Below, piece after piece: positions 1-8,123 of a DNA stretch of 22,008 nt. How positions within the stretch are numbered: position 1 is the first letter of the stretch; the number at the start of each line of letters is the position of its first letter. The stretch is taken from NCBI GenBank assembly GCA_964498925.1, contig CAZCKD010000032.1, forward strand, positions 1 to 22,008, read 5' to 3'. Below the pieces are notes generated by a model. That model was not told the origin of the DNA. It did no database searches and saw only the letters and a program-made list of their open reading frames with translations. A program made the position numbers and the translations under genes. The stretch comes from Granulosicoccus sp964498925. GTDB lineage: Bacteria; Pseudomonadota; Gammaproteobacteria; Granulosicoccales; Granulosicoccaceae.

Positions 1-1
1 G

Positions 2-166
2 GCCGGTAAGATTTCAAAAGAGATTGATGGCGAGCTTAAACACGCCTCATTCATACGCGCCGACAATCACTCTGATCGCGATTCCGCAGTTGCGCATAGC
101 AATAGAAAAGCTCAGCAAATCATAGACGAGCAAGGCGACGCGATATTCGCCAGAGATCACATCTGA
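2..166 (+). CDS. 3' end of an unidentified protein, cut by the left edge
   Basis: An open frame enters from the left edge and runs 54 codons to a TGA at 164-166. The visible C-terminus is hydrophilic and mixed-charge, beginning AGKISKEIDGELKHAS and ending QGDAIFARDHI, with no membrane segment and no motif I recognise. It converges on the yciK gene, whose stop lies about 40 bases further on. Because only the tail is present, no function can be assigned. The case for it being a real gene is the uninterrupted frame, its protein-like composition and the absence of another plausible gene in this stretch. It could still be a chance open frame. Confidence 0.4.
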   Translation, partial: AGKISKEIDGELKHASFIRADNHSDRDSAVAHSNRKAQQIIDEQGDAIFARDHI

Positions 167-207
167 ATTAAAGAGAGCAGTACAGCTGGGATTGCAAGAC
201 GTCGTAT

Positions 208-1008
208 TTAAATCGGCTCGGATGAAGACCAATTTAACGCTTGCCCGGTGACAGCTCGATCCTCTCGCGATAGTAGCGATAGCAACGGGCCCAATTTTTT
301 TACCGGTAATACGGTTTCAACTTCCAGTTCACCGGGGAACGCCCGTCGTCGCAAAGGCGTTCTCATTGGCCCAGGGTCATAACCATTGATGGCTACTAGT
401 GGGTGGCCGTCAGCACCCAGTTTACTGTCGTGCTCGTCAGCAAGCATTCGCATGAAGGTAAGCAATGCACTTTTAGACACACCATAGCCACCCCAGTAGG
501 CACTGGTTTTATCGTCCAGTAAAAACGTAATGCTGCCAAGTTCTGATTGAGACAGCATGGGTATGCAGTAAAGAGAGAGTAGGCGGGCGCTGGTCAGATT
601 TACGTTCATTACGCGTACCCACTCCGCATGCTCAATGGCCATCTGTGGAGTGGAGGTGCCTGAATCTGCCGACGCATGAATAATGGCGTCCAGCCCACCA
701 AGCTCCGATTGCAGCATATCCGCTATTTCAATGTATTCAGCTGGTCCAGCCTTGTCTTGTTCAAGCGTGATCATGGCAGGCGTGGCGGTGCCAATGTCGT
801 CAATGACGTCGTATAGTTTTTCCAGCTTTTTAATTTTGCGGCTGGCTAAAACAACGGTTGCACCGGCCTTTGCGCATTCTTTACTTAAGGCTGTGCCTAA
901 GCCACCTGTTGCACCTGTGATTAATATAACTTTGTCACTGAGGCTACCGTCAGCAAGTGCAAATTGGTTTTGACTTTGACGACTACTGACGTATCCGGGT
1001 TCTTGCAT
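208..1008 (-). CDS. yciK: YciK-like short-chain dehydrogenase/reductase
   Basis: This is a 266-residue NAD(P)-binding oxidoreductase of the short-chain dehydrogenase (SDR) family. The Rossmann-fold motif TGATGGLG is at about residues 31-38. The catalytic Tyr-x3-Lys (YGVSK) is at about 175-179, and a DPGPMRTPLRRRAFP stretch near 212-225 resembles the PG-x-RT-x-MR-x-AFP segment I recall from E. coli YciK. The physiological substrate of YciK proteins is not established. A GTG at 1053 would add 15 residues and overlap the upstream gene by 23 bases. I prefer the ATG at 1008 because AGGA lies about ten bases before it and the upstream stop (1031-1033) is then 22 bases away. It is the last gene of the leftward mtaD-ubiG cluster. 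Confidence 0.8.
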   Translation of the reverse strand: MQEPGYVSSRQSQNQFALADGSLSDKVILITGATGGLGTALSKECAKAGATVVLASRKIKKLEKLYDVIDDIGTATPAMITLEQDKAGPAEYIEIADMLQSELGGLDAIIHASADSGTSTPQMAIEHAEWVRVMNVNLTSARLLSLYCIPMLSQSELGSITFLLDDKTSAYWGGYGVSKSALLTFMRMLADEHDSKLGADGHPLVAINGYDPGPMRTPLRRRAFPGELEVETVLPVKKLGPLLSLLSREDRAVTGQALNWSSSEPI

Positions 1009-1030
1009 TGAAGTGTTTTCCTGCGATTTC

Positions 1031-1957
1031 TTATCGTCGGTGCCGCCAGGCACACAGAAACTTTGATAAAGGTGTCAAAGACATCTGCTCTCTTAATAGG
1101 TTGGGTTGTTTTTTCTGCCACAAAGCCAGCTGTTTGCGACGCAAGACAATAATGCGCCAAAGCGGCAGCAGCGATGTCTGATGATAGCGTTCTGAAACAT
1201 TCGGCTTCACGCAGGCCTTAACAAGACTGGCATGTGTATCTTCAATGGCGCTGGTTAGCATTGTGACAGTGCCGTTTTTTTCGCTCACGACAGGGATGCT
1301 GGCCAACGTTGATTTATTAGCTAACTCATCGCCGTTTTCAGTCAAAGCCGACTCTGCTGCCGCAACGCGCACGCCGGCTGCAAGATCAGAGGGTGAAATG
1401 CCATGGGCCTTGTAGTCCTCTGTGCAGAATACCGGCTGTCCCCTATGTAACAGGGAGGGCAGACGTGCAAGCAGATCATGTTTTGCCAAAGCCTCGGCTG
1501 CTATTTCCGGGTGGGAGTCCGGGGCGAGGTCTGCAATTTCGTTGCTAAGTGCGTGACTAAGTAAAGCAAGACGTCCCCTAAAGTTAGACACGAGTTGTTC
1601 GCGTCGCTGCTCCATCGTTTCCGGTGGTGTGAATCGAACGGTGGACACACTGGAAAGTAAAGACAAGCAGGCGCCGGCGATTGCTGAGTCACCTGATGTG
1701 GATGATTCGTGGCCGGCAACAAAATCCTGTTGGCAGGCCTTTGTTGAAGGGTGTCGAGCTTCCCCTGCAATCATGCGCTCGATTTCTTCATGCCACCAGT
1801 GAATTTTCTTTTCCGCTACCTGAGGGTCTTGTACATCATCAAGCGTCGTATTAAGAGCGTTCACTAGTTGAAGCCGGTTCAAATAGCGTGCGCGTGCTTG
1901 TTCCTCAGTCCATAGCAGACTGTAATACAAGCTCGACCCTGGCTCAATATTGATCAC
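1031..1957 (-). CDS. Squalene/phytoene synthase-like protein, probably non-catalytic
   Basis: This 308-residue protein is probably a divergent member of the squalene/phytoene synthase (trans-isoprenyl diphosphate synthase, head-to-head) superfamily. The N-terminus SSLYYSLLWTEEQARARYL (about 8-26) matches the family's opening helix. WWHEEIERM (54-62) followed by HPSTKA (69-74) resembles the 'WWreel...HPv' segment of the NDUFAF6-like branch. A DDVQD sequence is at 40-44, but the second Asp-rich catalytic motif is not visible, which suggests a non-enzymatic or changed role. The start is GTG, 11 bases after the ubiG stop, with only a weak ribosome site. Its C-terminus overlaps the alternative GTG start of yciK. 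It sits where Pseudomonas, as I recall, has mupP. Family assignment rests on motif memory, not on a search. Confidence 0.6.
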   Translation of the reverse strand: MINIEPGSSLYYSLLWTEEQARARYLNRLQLVNALNTTLDDVQDPQVAEKKIHWWHEEIERMIAGEARHPSTKACQQDFVAGHESSTSGDSAIAGACLSLLSSVSTVRFTPPETMEQRREQLVSNFRGRLALLSHALSNEIADLAPDSHPEIAAEALAKHDLLARLPSLLHRGQPVFCTEDYKAHGISPSDLAAGVRVAAAESALTENGDELANKSTLASIPVVSEKNGTVTMLTSAIEDTHASLVKACVKPNVSERYHQTSLLPLWRIIVLRRKQLALWQKKQPNLLREQMSLTPLSKFLCAWRHRR

Positions 1958-1968
1958 AGCGAAGAAAC

Positions 1969-2676
1969 TTAAATACGCGTGGTCGCGATCATGTAGTTAA
2001 CAGCAACATCGTCTTCGAGTTTGTAGTGTTTCGTAAACGGGTTGTACGTCAGGCCAATCATGTCATCAACACGTAATCCTGATTGCCGACAATAGTTAGA
2101 CAACTCAGAAGGCTTGATAAATTTTTTCCAGTCGTGGGTGCCGCGTGGTAGCAGGTTTAGAACATACTCTGCTCCGACAATGGCAAATAGGTACGACTTA
2201 GGATTTTTATTGAGAGTTGAAAAGAATACACGTCCGCCTGGCTTAACAAGTTTTGCGCAGGCCGCAACCGTTGACGCTGGATCAGGCACGTGTTCCAGCA
2301 TCTCTAAGCAAGTAACACAGTCGAATTGAGCGGGGTTCTCATCGGCACAATTTTCAGCTGATATTTCTTGATAACTAACGGTCACGCCCGATTCCAGGGC
2401 GTGAAGTTTCGCCACAGACAAAGGGGCCTCTGCCAAATCAATGCCGAGAACATCAGCGCCTTTCTCAGCCATGGATTCAGCGAGTATGCCGCCACCGCAA
2501 CCCACATCGATCACTTTGGTATCCTGCAATGGAATTCGATCGTTGATCCAGTTCAATCGCAAAGGATTGATTTGGTGAAGTGGTTTGAATTCGCTATTGA
2601 CGTCCCACCAGCGGCTGGCAAGATCCTGAAATTTTGCCAGTTCTGCTGGGTCTACGTTTTGCGTGTTTGCGGTCAT
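1969..2676 (-). CDS. ubiG: Ubiquinone biosynthesis O-methyltransferase UbiG
   Basis: UbiG is an S-adenosylmethionine-dependent methyltransferase that carries out both O-methylations of the ubiquinone ring, the first on a dihydroxy intermediate and the second making ubiquinol from demethylubiquinol. The protein is 235 residues, close to the E. coli length of about 240. The characteristic opening AELAKFQDLASRWWDVNSEFKPLH is followed by the SAM-binding motif I, VIDVGCGGGILAESMA, at about 55-70. Later segments include the DCVTCLEMLEHVPDP motif and FFSTLNKNPKSYL. The gene lies between mtaD upstream and the squalene/phytoene-synthase-like gene downstream on the same strand, so the three plus yciK are probably one operon. 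MtaD may remove the S-adenosylhomocysteine produced here, which is an inference from adjacency. Confidence 0.96.
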   Translation of the reverse strand: MTANTQNVDPAELAKFQDLASRWWDVNSEFKPLHQINPLRLNWINDRIPLQDTKVIDVGCGGGILAESMAEKGADVLGIDLAEAPLSVAKLHALESGVTVSYQEISAENCADENPAQFDCVTCLEMLEHVPDPASTVAACAKLVKPGGRVFFSTLNKNPKSYLFAIVGAEYVLNLLPRGTHDWKKFIKPSELSNYCRQSGLRVDDMIGLTYNPFTKHYKLEDDVAVNYMIATTRI

Positions 2677-2756
2677 GAGGTTCTGGCTTATCGTGAAGCG
2701 GCTAATCGTTGGTAACAGTCAATACGTGAGGAGGGCTATGTCCGATGAGTTGTGAA

Positions 2757-4115
2757 TCAGACTTGCTTGGCTTTCTCGACAATCTTTTTAGACCAATCAT
2801 CGGCTGATCGCTTCAGCTTATCCTCATCCAGCGTCAGCAGTTTTCTATTTTGCAGTAATTGTCGCCCGGCAACCCAGACATCGCTGACACAAGGGCTACT
2901 GTTCGAATAAACGACCTGGGCCGGAGCATCATAAACCGGAATCATACCCATGTTGGGTTGAATGACGATGCAATCGGCAGATTTTCCAGTCTCCAGAGAG
3001 CCAATCTCTTCATCCAATCCGAGCGCTTTGGCGGCATTGATAGTAATCATCTTCAAAGCATCGCGGGCATTAAGCGTAGAGGCATCCTGGCTGGTCACTT
3101 TCGCCAGGAACGCAGCGGTACGCAGCTCACCGATTAAATCCAGATCGTTGTTGCTGGCAGCACCGTCTGTACCCACGGCAATATTGACCTCGGCCGTTGA
3201 AAGTTTGGCAATAGGGCAAATGCCGCTGGCAAGTTTCAAGTTGGATTCGGGGCAGTGAATAGCGTTTACGCCGGTTTCTGCCAATCGTTCTATTTCAGCC
3301 TCGTTTAGCTGGGTCAGATGTACGGCCATCAGCGACGGATTGAGTAGGCCTATTTCATCAAGACGCTGTATGGGTCTAACACCGTGCGTTTTTTCAAATT
3401 CAACCACTTCCGATTCGGTCTCGTGTACGTGCATGTGCACCGGAATATCTAACTCTGAAGCCAGCGTTGCAATGCGCTCTAATGGTTCTCTGGAGACGGT
3501 ATAAGGTGCATGTGGTGCAAAGGTTGTGGTCACGAGCGCATCGTTCTTCAGGGTGTCGTGGAGCGCCAGACCGCGATTGAAATACTCATCAACACTGTTT
3601 GCCCATGCTGTTGGAAAGTCGAACACCAGTAAGCCGACAGATGCTCTTATGCCAGCCTCACGACAAGCGTCGGCAACTTTGTCAGGGAAGAAGTACATGT
3701 CGTTGACCAGCGTGACGCCGTTTAGGATGGATTCAGCGATAGCCAGATCGGTTCCGTCGCGCACAAAATCCGGTCCCATATGAGCGGCTTCCGTCGGCCA
3801 GATATGCTCCTGTAACCAGACCTGAAGAGGCGTGTCGTCCGCGTATCCCCGCAGCAGATTCATTGCCAGGTGAGTGTGAGCATTGATAAGCCCCGGCAAT
3901 AAAATGCCCTCTCTGCGATCAACAACGTCTAGATTCCCGTACTGCTCTGCCGCATCGGCCCACGGAAGGCAGTCCAAGATTCGCCCGGATTCGATAATCA
4001 GGGTATGGTTTTCAAGCACTTCATCCGCTGCATTCATCGTGATAATCCAGCGTGCATCGATGCGAAATGCGGGTGCTGCAGACGCATTATCCGGTGTTGC
4101 AGAATTCTGGGCCAT
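2757..4115 (-). CDS. mtaD: 5'-methylthioadenosine / S-adenosylhomocysteine deaminase
   Basis: This is a 452-residue zinc amidohydrolase of the TrzA/AtzA/MtaD family, expected to deaminate 5'-methylthioadenosine and/or S-adenosylhomocysteine to the inosine forms. The metal-binding pattern is complete: HTH at 80-82, HAPYTVS at 202-208, HMHVHETE at 227-234, HCPESN at 287-292 and the GTDGAAS aspartate at about 317. The HLAMNLLRGYADD loop is typical of MtaD. It is transcribed away from gyrA and leads the leftward cluster, with an 80-base gap before ubiG. In Pseudomonas, as I recall, mtnA (methylthioribose-1-phosphate isomerase) sits between gyrA and mtaD; it is absent here. Guanine deaminase or another related amidohydrolase is possible but less likely. 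Confidence 0.88.
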   Translation of the reverse strand: MAQNSATPDNASAAPAFRIDARWIITMNAADEVLENHTLIIESGRILDCLPWADAAEQYGNLDVVDRREGILLPGLINAHTHLAMNLLRGYADDTPLQVWLQEHIWPTEAAHMGPDFVRDGTDLAIAESILNGVTLVNDMYFFPDKVADACREAGIRASVGLLVFDFPTAWANSVDEYFNRGLALHDTLKNDALVTTTFAPHAPYTVSREPLERIATLASELDIPVHMHVHETESEVVEFEKTHGVRPIQRLDEIGLLNPSLMAVHLTQLNEAEIERLAETGVNAIHCPESNLKLASGICPIAKLSTAEVNIAVGTDGAASNNDLDLIGELRTAAFLAKVTSQDASTLNARDALKMITINAAKALGLDEEIGSLETGKSADCIVIQPNMGMIPVYDAPAQVVYSNSSPCVSDVWVAGRQLLQNRKLLTLDEDKLKRSADDWSKKIVEKAKQV

Positions 4116-4189
4116 GAAAACTCAATCGACGTTATTCAAAGGGTGAACGATAGCGCTGTATGGCCACTGTCGCAAGGCTACTGAAACCG

Positions 4190-4218
4190 CGGTGTTACGG
4201 GCTCCTTTGTGGTAGAAT
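4190..4218 (+). promoter_or_regulatory. Extended -10 sigma-70 promoter for gyrA
   Basis: TGG TAGAAT at 4210-4218 is an extended -10 element (TG-n followed by a five-of-six match to TATAAT). It lies about 49 bases before the gyrA ATG. The -35 region 17 bases upstream (from about 4190) matches poorly, which fits an extended -10 promoter. It stands in the divergent mtaD/gyrA region, the only place from which gyrA can be started. Confidence 0.55.
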
Positions 4219-4266
4219 TGAGCGGTTGATCTGACCCGATCGCCACACTGTTTGGCCCTTCGCTCC

Positions 4267-6993
4267 ATGTCTGATTTCGCCAAAGAAATTCTGCCTATCA
4301 ATCTCGAAGACGAGATGCGGCAGTCATTCCTCGATTACGCTATGAGCGTAATCGTATCGCGCGCCTTACCCGACGTGCGTGATGGGCTAAAACCTGTGCA
4401 TCGCCGCATTCTCTATGCGATGCATGAGCAAAACTACGACTTCAACAAACCCTACCGTAAATCGGCACGTGTCGTGGGTGAGGTTATGGGTAAGTACCAC
4501 CCGCATGGAGACTCGGCCATCTACGACTCCATGGTCCGAATGGCTCAGCCATTCAGCATGCGCTACATGCTGATAGATGGGCAGGGCAACTTCGGTTCTG
4601 TCGATGGTGATCCACCGGCAGCAATGCGATACACCGAAGTTCGCATGAAAAAGATCACACAGGATCTCCTGGCCGACATCGATCAGGAAACCGTCGATTT
4701 TGTACCAAACTACGATGGTTCAGAGCGCGAACCTGCGGTATTGCCTTCTCGTATACCTAATCTGCTCGTTAATGGCGGCACCGGTATCGCGGTCGGTATG
4801 GCGACCAATATTCCTCCGCACAATATTTCAGAAGTCATTAACGCCACTATTGCCATGCTCGACCAGCCGGATATCACGGTCGAACAGCTAATGGAACATT
4901 TACCGGGACCGGACTTTCCAACCCACGGCATCATCAATGGTGCCCGCGGCATTCGGGATGCTTACAAAACCGGGCGAGGCAAGCTGTATATCAGAGCCCG
5001 CGCGACAGTCGAGCACAGCGAAAAGACCGGCAAGGATACGATCATCGTCGATGAGCTTCCTTATCAGGTTAACAAAGCCAGATTGCTTGAGAAAATCGCA
5101 GAACTGGTTAAAGACAAGAAAATTGAAGGTATTACAGAGCTGCGCGATGAGTCTGACAAAGACGGTATGCGTGTGGTTATCGAGCTGCGCCGCGGTGAGT
5201 CCGGCGAAGTCATGCTTAATCAGTTGTACAAACAAACGCAGCTGCAGGTTGTGTTCGGCATCAACATGGTTGCCCTGGATGATGGCCAGCCGAAACTGTT
5301 GAACCTGGTTGAAGTGCTTAATGCCTTTATCCGGCACCGTCGGGAAGTTGTCACTCGCCGCACCGTCTTCTTACTCAGAAAGGCACGCGACAGAGCCCAC
5401 ATCCTCGAAGGTCTTGCAGTGGCTCTGGCCAACATTGATCCAATCATTAAGCTCATCAAAGAGTCGCAAAACTCACCCGAAGCAAAAGAAAAACTCGTTG
5501 CTCAAACGTGGGAGCCTGGCATCGTTAGTGGCATGCTGGAGCGGGCAGGGGCTGCAGCGTCTAAACCCGAAGATCTGGAAGACATGTACGGACTTCACGA
5601 CGGGCGATACCAGCTTAGCGAAGTTCAGGCGCAAGCCATTCTCGACCTACGTCTGCATCGCTTAACAGGTCTTGAGCAAGACAAGATAATCGCTGAATAC
5701 AAAGAGATTATCGAGAAAATCCACGACTATCTCGACATCCTGACGGACCCTGAAAGACTGCGTCTTCTTATCCGTGGCGAGCTCGTGGCTATCATCGATC
5801 AATACGGTGACCAACGCCGCACACTTATCCAAGTCGATCACTCCGAAATGACGGTCGAAGATCTCATCGCCGATGAGTCAGTTGTTGTCACGCTATCGCA
5901 TAGTGGATATTGCAAAGCGCAACCCCTGTCCGACTATCGTGCCCAGCGACGTGGCGGTCGAGGTAAATCTGCAACGTCGATGAAAGATGAAGATTTTGTC
6001 GATAAGTTGTTCGTCGCCAGCATGCACGACACGGTTCTGTTCTTCACCAGTGTCGGTAAGGTGTATTGGAAGCGTGTTTACGAACTGCCTGTTGCCAGCC
6101 GAGGTTCCAGAGGGCGGCCAATCGTTAACCTCTTGCCACTTGAGGAAAACGAACGCGTCAATGCGGTGCTTACCGTGCGTGAATATAGCGAAACACAATA
6201 TGTTGTCTTCGCTACTAGTAAGGGTGTTGTTAAGAAAACAGCCTTGTCAGACTTCTCACGACCTCGCGCTAACGGTATTATCGCCATCGATTTACGCGTA
6301 GACGATTTCCTCATTGATGTAGCACTAACGTCCGGAGACAGCGATGTCATGCTCTTCTCCAGCGGTGGTCGTGCTATGCGATTCAATGAAGAAGCCGTGC
6401 GTAAGATGGGACGAACTGCGGCGGGTGTTAGAGGTATTCGCATGCCGGAAGAAGATAGCGTTATCGCCCTGATTGTGGTCGGCGAGGGCACTATTCTCAG
6501 TGCTACCAAGAATGGTTACGGTAAGCGAACCCAGCCCGAAGATTACCCCACCAAAGGACGCGGTGGTATGGGCGTCATCGATATCAAAACCTCCGACAGA
6601 AATGGCCCGGTCATTGGTGCTGTTCAAGTCGGTGAAGACGATGAAATCATGCTGATCACCGATGCCGGAACATTGGTACGAACGGCTGTGTCAGGCGTAT
6701 CGACTGTGGGTAGGAACACTCAGGGTGTCCGCTTGATCCGCTTGAACGAAGGTGAATCACTGGTCGAATTAACACCCATTGATGAATCCGACGTCAGCTC
6801 TGAAGATGAAGACGGTGATGAGGATTCAGCAGATGCAACTGCTGGTGATGGAAACGCCAAAAATGGTGATGCATCATCAGCAAGCGATGACGCAGCCGCC
6901 TCTTCAGATTCTTCCTCAGCCGAAGATTCAGACGATGCTTCCTCCGGTGAAGACGCTGGCTCCGATAATTCTGATGAACCCGACACAGAGTAA
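4267..6993 (+). CDS. gyrA: DNA gyrase subunit A
   Basis: GyrA is the DNA breakage-reunion subunit of gyrase; with GyrB it introduces negative supercoils using ATP. From ATG 4267 it has 908 residues. A TTG at 4252 would add five residues, but MSDFAKEILPINLEDEM is the classical N-terminus. The catalytic tyrosine is Y122 (RYTEVR). The quinolone-resistance region has S83 and D87 in HPHGDSAIYD, the usual sensitive residues, in exact E. coli numbering. The GyrA box QRRGGRG is at 560-566, followed by the beta-pinwheel domain. The last 71 residues (838-908) are a disordered tail with 27 Asp/Glu, 17 Ser and a single basic residue, longer than the roughly 35-residue acidic tail I recall for E. coli. 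serC follows after 35 bases. Confidence 0.98.
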   Translation: MSDFAKEILPINLEDEMRQSFLDYAMSVIVSRALPDVRDGLKPVHRRILYAMHEQNYDFNKPYRKSARVVGEVMGKYHPHGDSAIYDSMVRMAQPFSMRYMLIDGQGNFGSVDGDPPAAMRYTEVRMKKITQDLLADIDQETVDFVPNYDGSEREPAVLPSRIPNLLVNGGTGIAVGMATNIPPHNISEVINATIAMLDQPDITVEQLMEHLPGPDFPTHGIINGARGIRDAYKTGRGKLYIRARATVEHSEKTGKDTIIVDELPYQVNKARLLEKIAELVKDKKIEGITELRDESDKDGMRVVIELRRGESGEVMLNQLYKQTQLQVVFGINMVALDDGQPKLLNLVEVLNAFIRHRREVVTRRTVFLLRKARDRAHILEGLAVALANIDPIIKLIKESQNSPEAKEKLVAQTWEPGIVSGMLERAGAAASKPEDLEDMYGLHDGRYQLSEVQAQAILDLRLHRLTGLEQDKIIAEYKEIIEKIHDYLDILTDPERLRLLIRGELVAIIDQYGDQRRTLIQVDHSEMTVEDLIADESVVVTLSHSGYCKAQPLSDYRAQRRGGRGKSATSMKDEDFVDKLFVASMHDTVLFFTSVGKVYWKRVYELPVASRGSRGRPIVNLLPLEENERVNAVLTVREYSETQYVVFATSKGVVKKTALSDFSRPRANGIIAIDLRVDDFLIDVALTSGDSDVMLFSSGGRAMRFNEEAVRKMGRTAAGVRGIRMPEEDSVIALIVVGEGTILSATKNGYGKRTQPEDYPTKGRGGMGVIDIKTSDRNGPVIGAVQVGEDDEIMLITDAGTLVRTAVSGVSTVGRNTQGVRLIRLNEGESLVELTPIDESDVSSEDEDGDEDSADATAGDGNAKNGDASSASDDAAASSDSSSAEDSDDASSGEDAGSDNSDEPDTE

Positions 6994-7028
6994 TGTCTCC
7001 TCTGTGCGGTTTGCAGGTACGTTGAACA

Positions 7029-8123
7029 TTGGCTGACTCTTCAGCCAATAGAAGCTTTAACTTTAATGCAGGCCCGGCAACCATGCCGGAGTCTGTATTG
7101 GAATCGCTTCGTAACGACCTACTCGACTATCGAGGGCGCGGGCTATCTGTTCTTGAGATGAGCCATCGCAGTTCCGATTTCGTGCAAATGGCCGGTGCCG
7201 CACAGAAAAATTTGCGCACTCTATTATGTGTTCCTGAAAATTACTCCGTCTTGTTTATGCAAGGTGGTGCTAGCTCTCAATTTGCTCTGAGCGTGCAAAA
7301 TCTGGATGTGCAGGGAAAGGTTGCTTATGCCAATACCGGATACTGGTCAAGGAAAGCGATAGCGACGGGTCAGTTATTAACCGACGCCGTCGAAGTGACT
7401 CAGTGCCATTCAGATCCTGACATTCATATCCCCGATGCGTCCGAGTGGGCATCGCAGCACGAGTCCAGTTTTCTACATATCACTGACAATGAGACCATTG
7501 ACGGTATCGTCTACGATGAAATACCGCAGTCATCCGTTCCTTTGGTGGCTGACTTTTCATCTTCTATTTTGTCCCAGCCTATAGACGTCTCTCGGTACGG
7601 GATGATTTATGCCGGTGCTCAAAAAAATATTGGTCCAGCCGGTATTACGGTCTTAATCATTCGTGACGATTTGCTGGAAAGAAGTCGTTTGGCAAAGCTG
7701 CCTGCCGTATTCAACTACGCGGCAATGGCAAAAGCGGAATCCATGTTAAATACGCCACCAACTTTTGCCTGGTATGCAGCCGGGTTGGTTTTTGAATGGT
7801 TATTAGAGCGCGGTGGTCTAAGCACCATGGCTGAGAAAAACGCTGAGCAGGCTGATAAGGTTTACGCTCAAATCGACAAACATTCTCTTTACGAAAATCG
7901 AGTTTGTCTTGCCAATCGCTCTCGAATGAATGTACCTTTTCGTTTACCTTCCGATACGCTAACTGCACAATTCTTAGAAGGCGCGCAGGCTAGAAATCTT
8001 ATCGGATTGAAAGGCCACAAGTCGATTGGTGGAGTAAGGGCGAGTCTATACAATGCCATTACAGATGCAGCAGTAGAGGCTTTGGTTGATTATATGGAAA
8101 GCTTCGCACGGGAAAATTCATGA
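7029..8123 (+). CDS. serC: Phosphoserine aminotransferase
   Basis: SerC is a PLP-dependent enzyme that converts 3-phosphohydroxypyruvate and glutamate to 3-phosphoserine; it also serves pyridoxal phosphate synthesis. The protein is 364 residues, the family's usual size. FNFNAGPATMP (10-20) is the hallmark N-terminus, and the PLP lysine is K199 in AGAQKNIGPAG. LEMSHRSSDF and MQGGASSQF are other conserved segments. The start is TTG: an in-frame TGA at 7023-7025 precedes it, the next ATG falls inside the conserved N-terminus, and an AGG lies about 11 bases upstream. The gene overlaps pheA by 4 bases (ATGA) and belongs to the gyrA-serC-pheA-tyrA run. Confidence 0.97.
   Translation: MADSSANRSFNFNAGPATMPESVLESLRNDLLDYRGRGLSVLEMSHRSSDFVQMAGAAQKNLRTLLCVPENYSVLFMQGGASSQFALSVQNLDVQGKVAYANTGYWSRKAIATGQLLTDAVEVTQCHSDPDIHIPDASEWASQHESSFLHITDNETIDGIVYDEIPQSSVPLVADFSSSILSQPIDVSRYGMIYAGAQKNIGPAGITVLIIRDDLLERSRLAKLPAVFNYAAMAKAESMLNTPPTFAWYAAGLVFEWLLERGGLSTMAEKNAEQADKVYAQIDKHSLYENRVCLANRSRMNVPFRLPSDTLTAQFLEGAQARNLIGLKGHKSIGGVRASLYNAITDAAVEALVDYMESFARENS

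Noticed and set aside
4507..4527. Possible quinolone-resistance change in GyrA
   Set aside because: S83 and D87 are both the normal residues, so the sequence gives no sign of target resistance.
4700..6655. Several open frames of 60-145 codons on both strands inside gyrA
   Set aside because: They lie wholly within a highly conserved gene in other frames, have no ribosome sites or motifs, and are expected by chance from its codon use.
6720..7084. Antisense and shifted frames across the end of gyrA, rich in Ser or His/Arg
   Set aside because: They mirror the low-complexity Asp/Ser tail of GyrA and have no sign of being proteins of their own.
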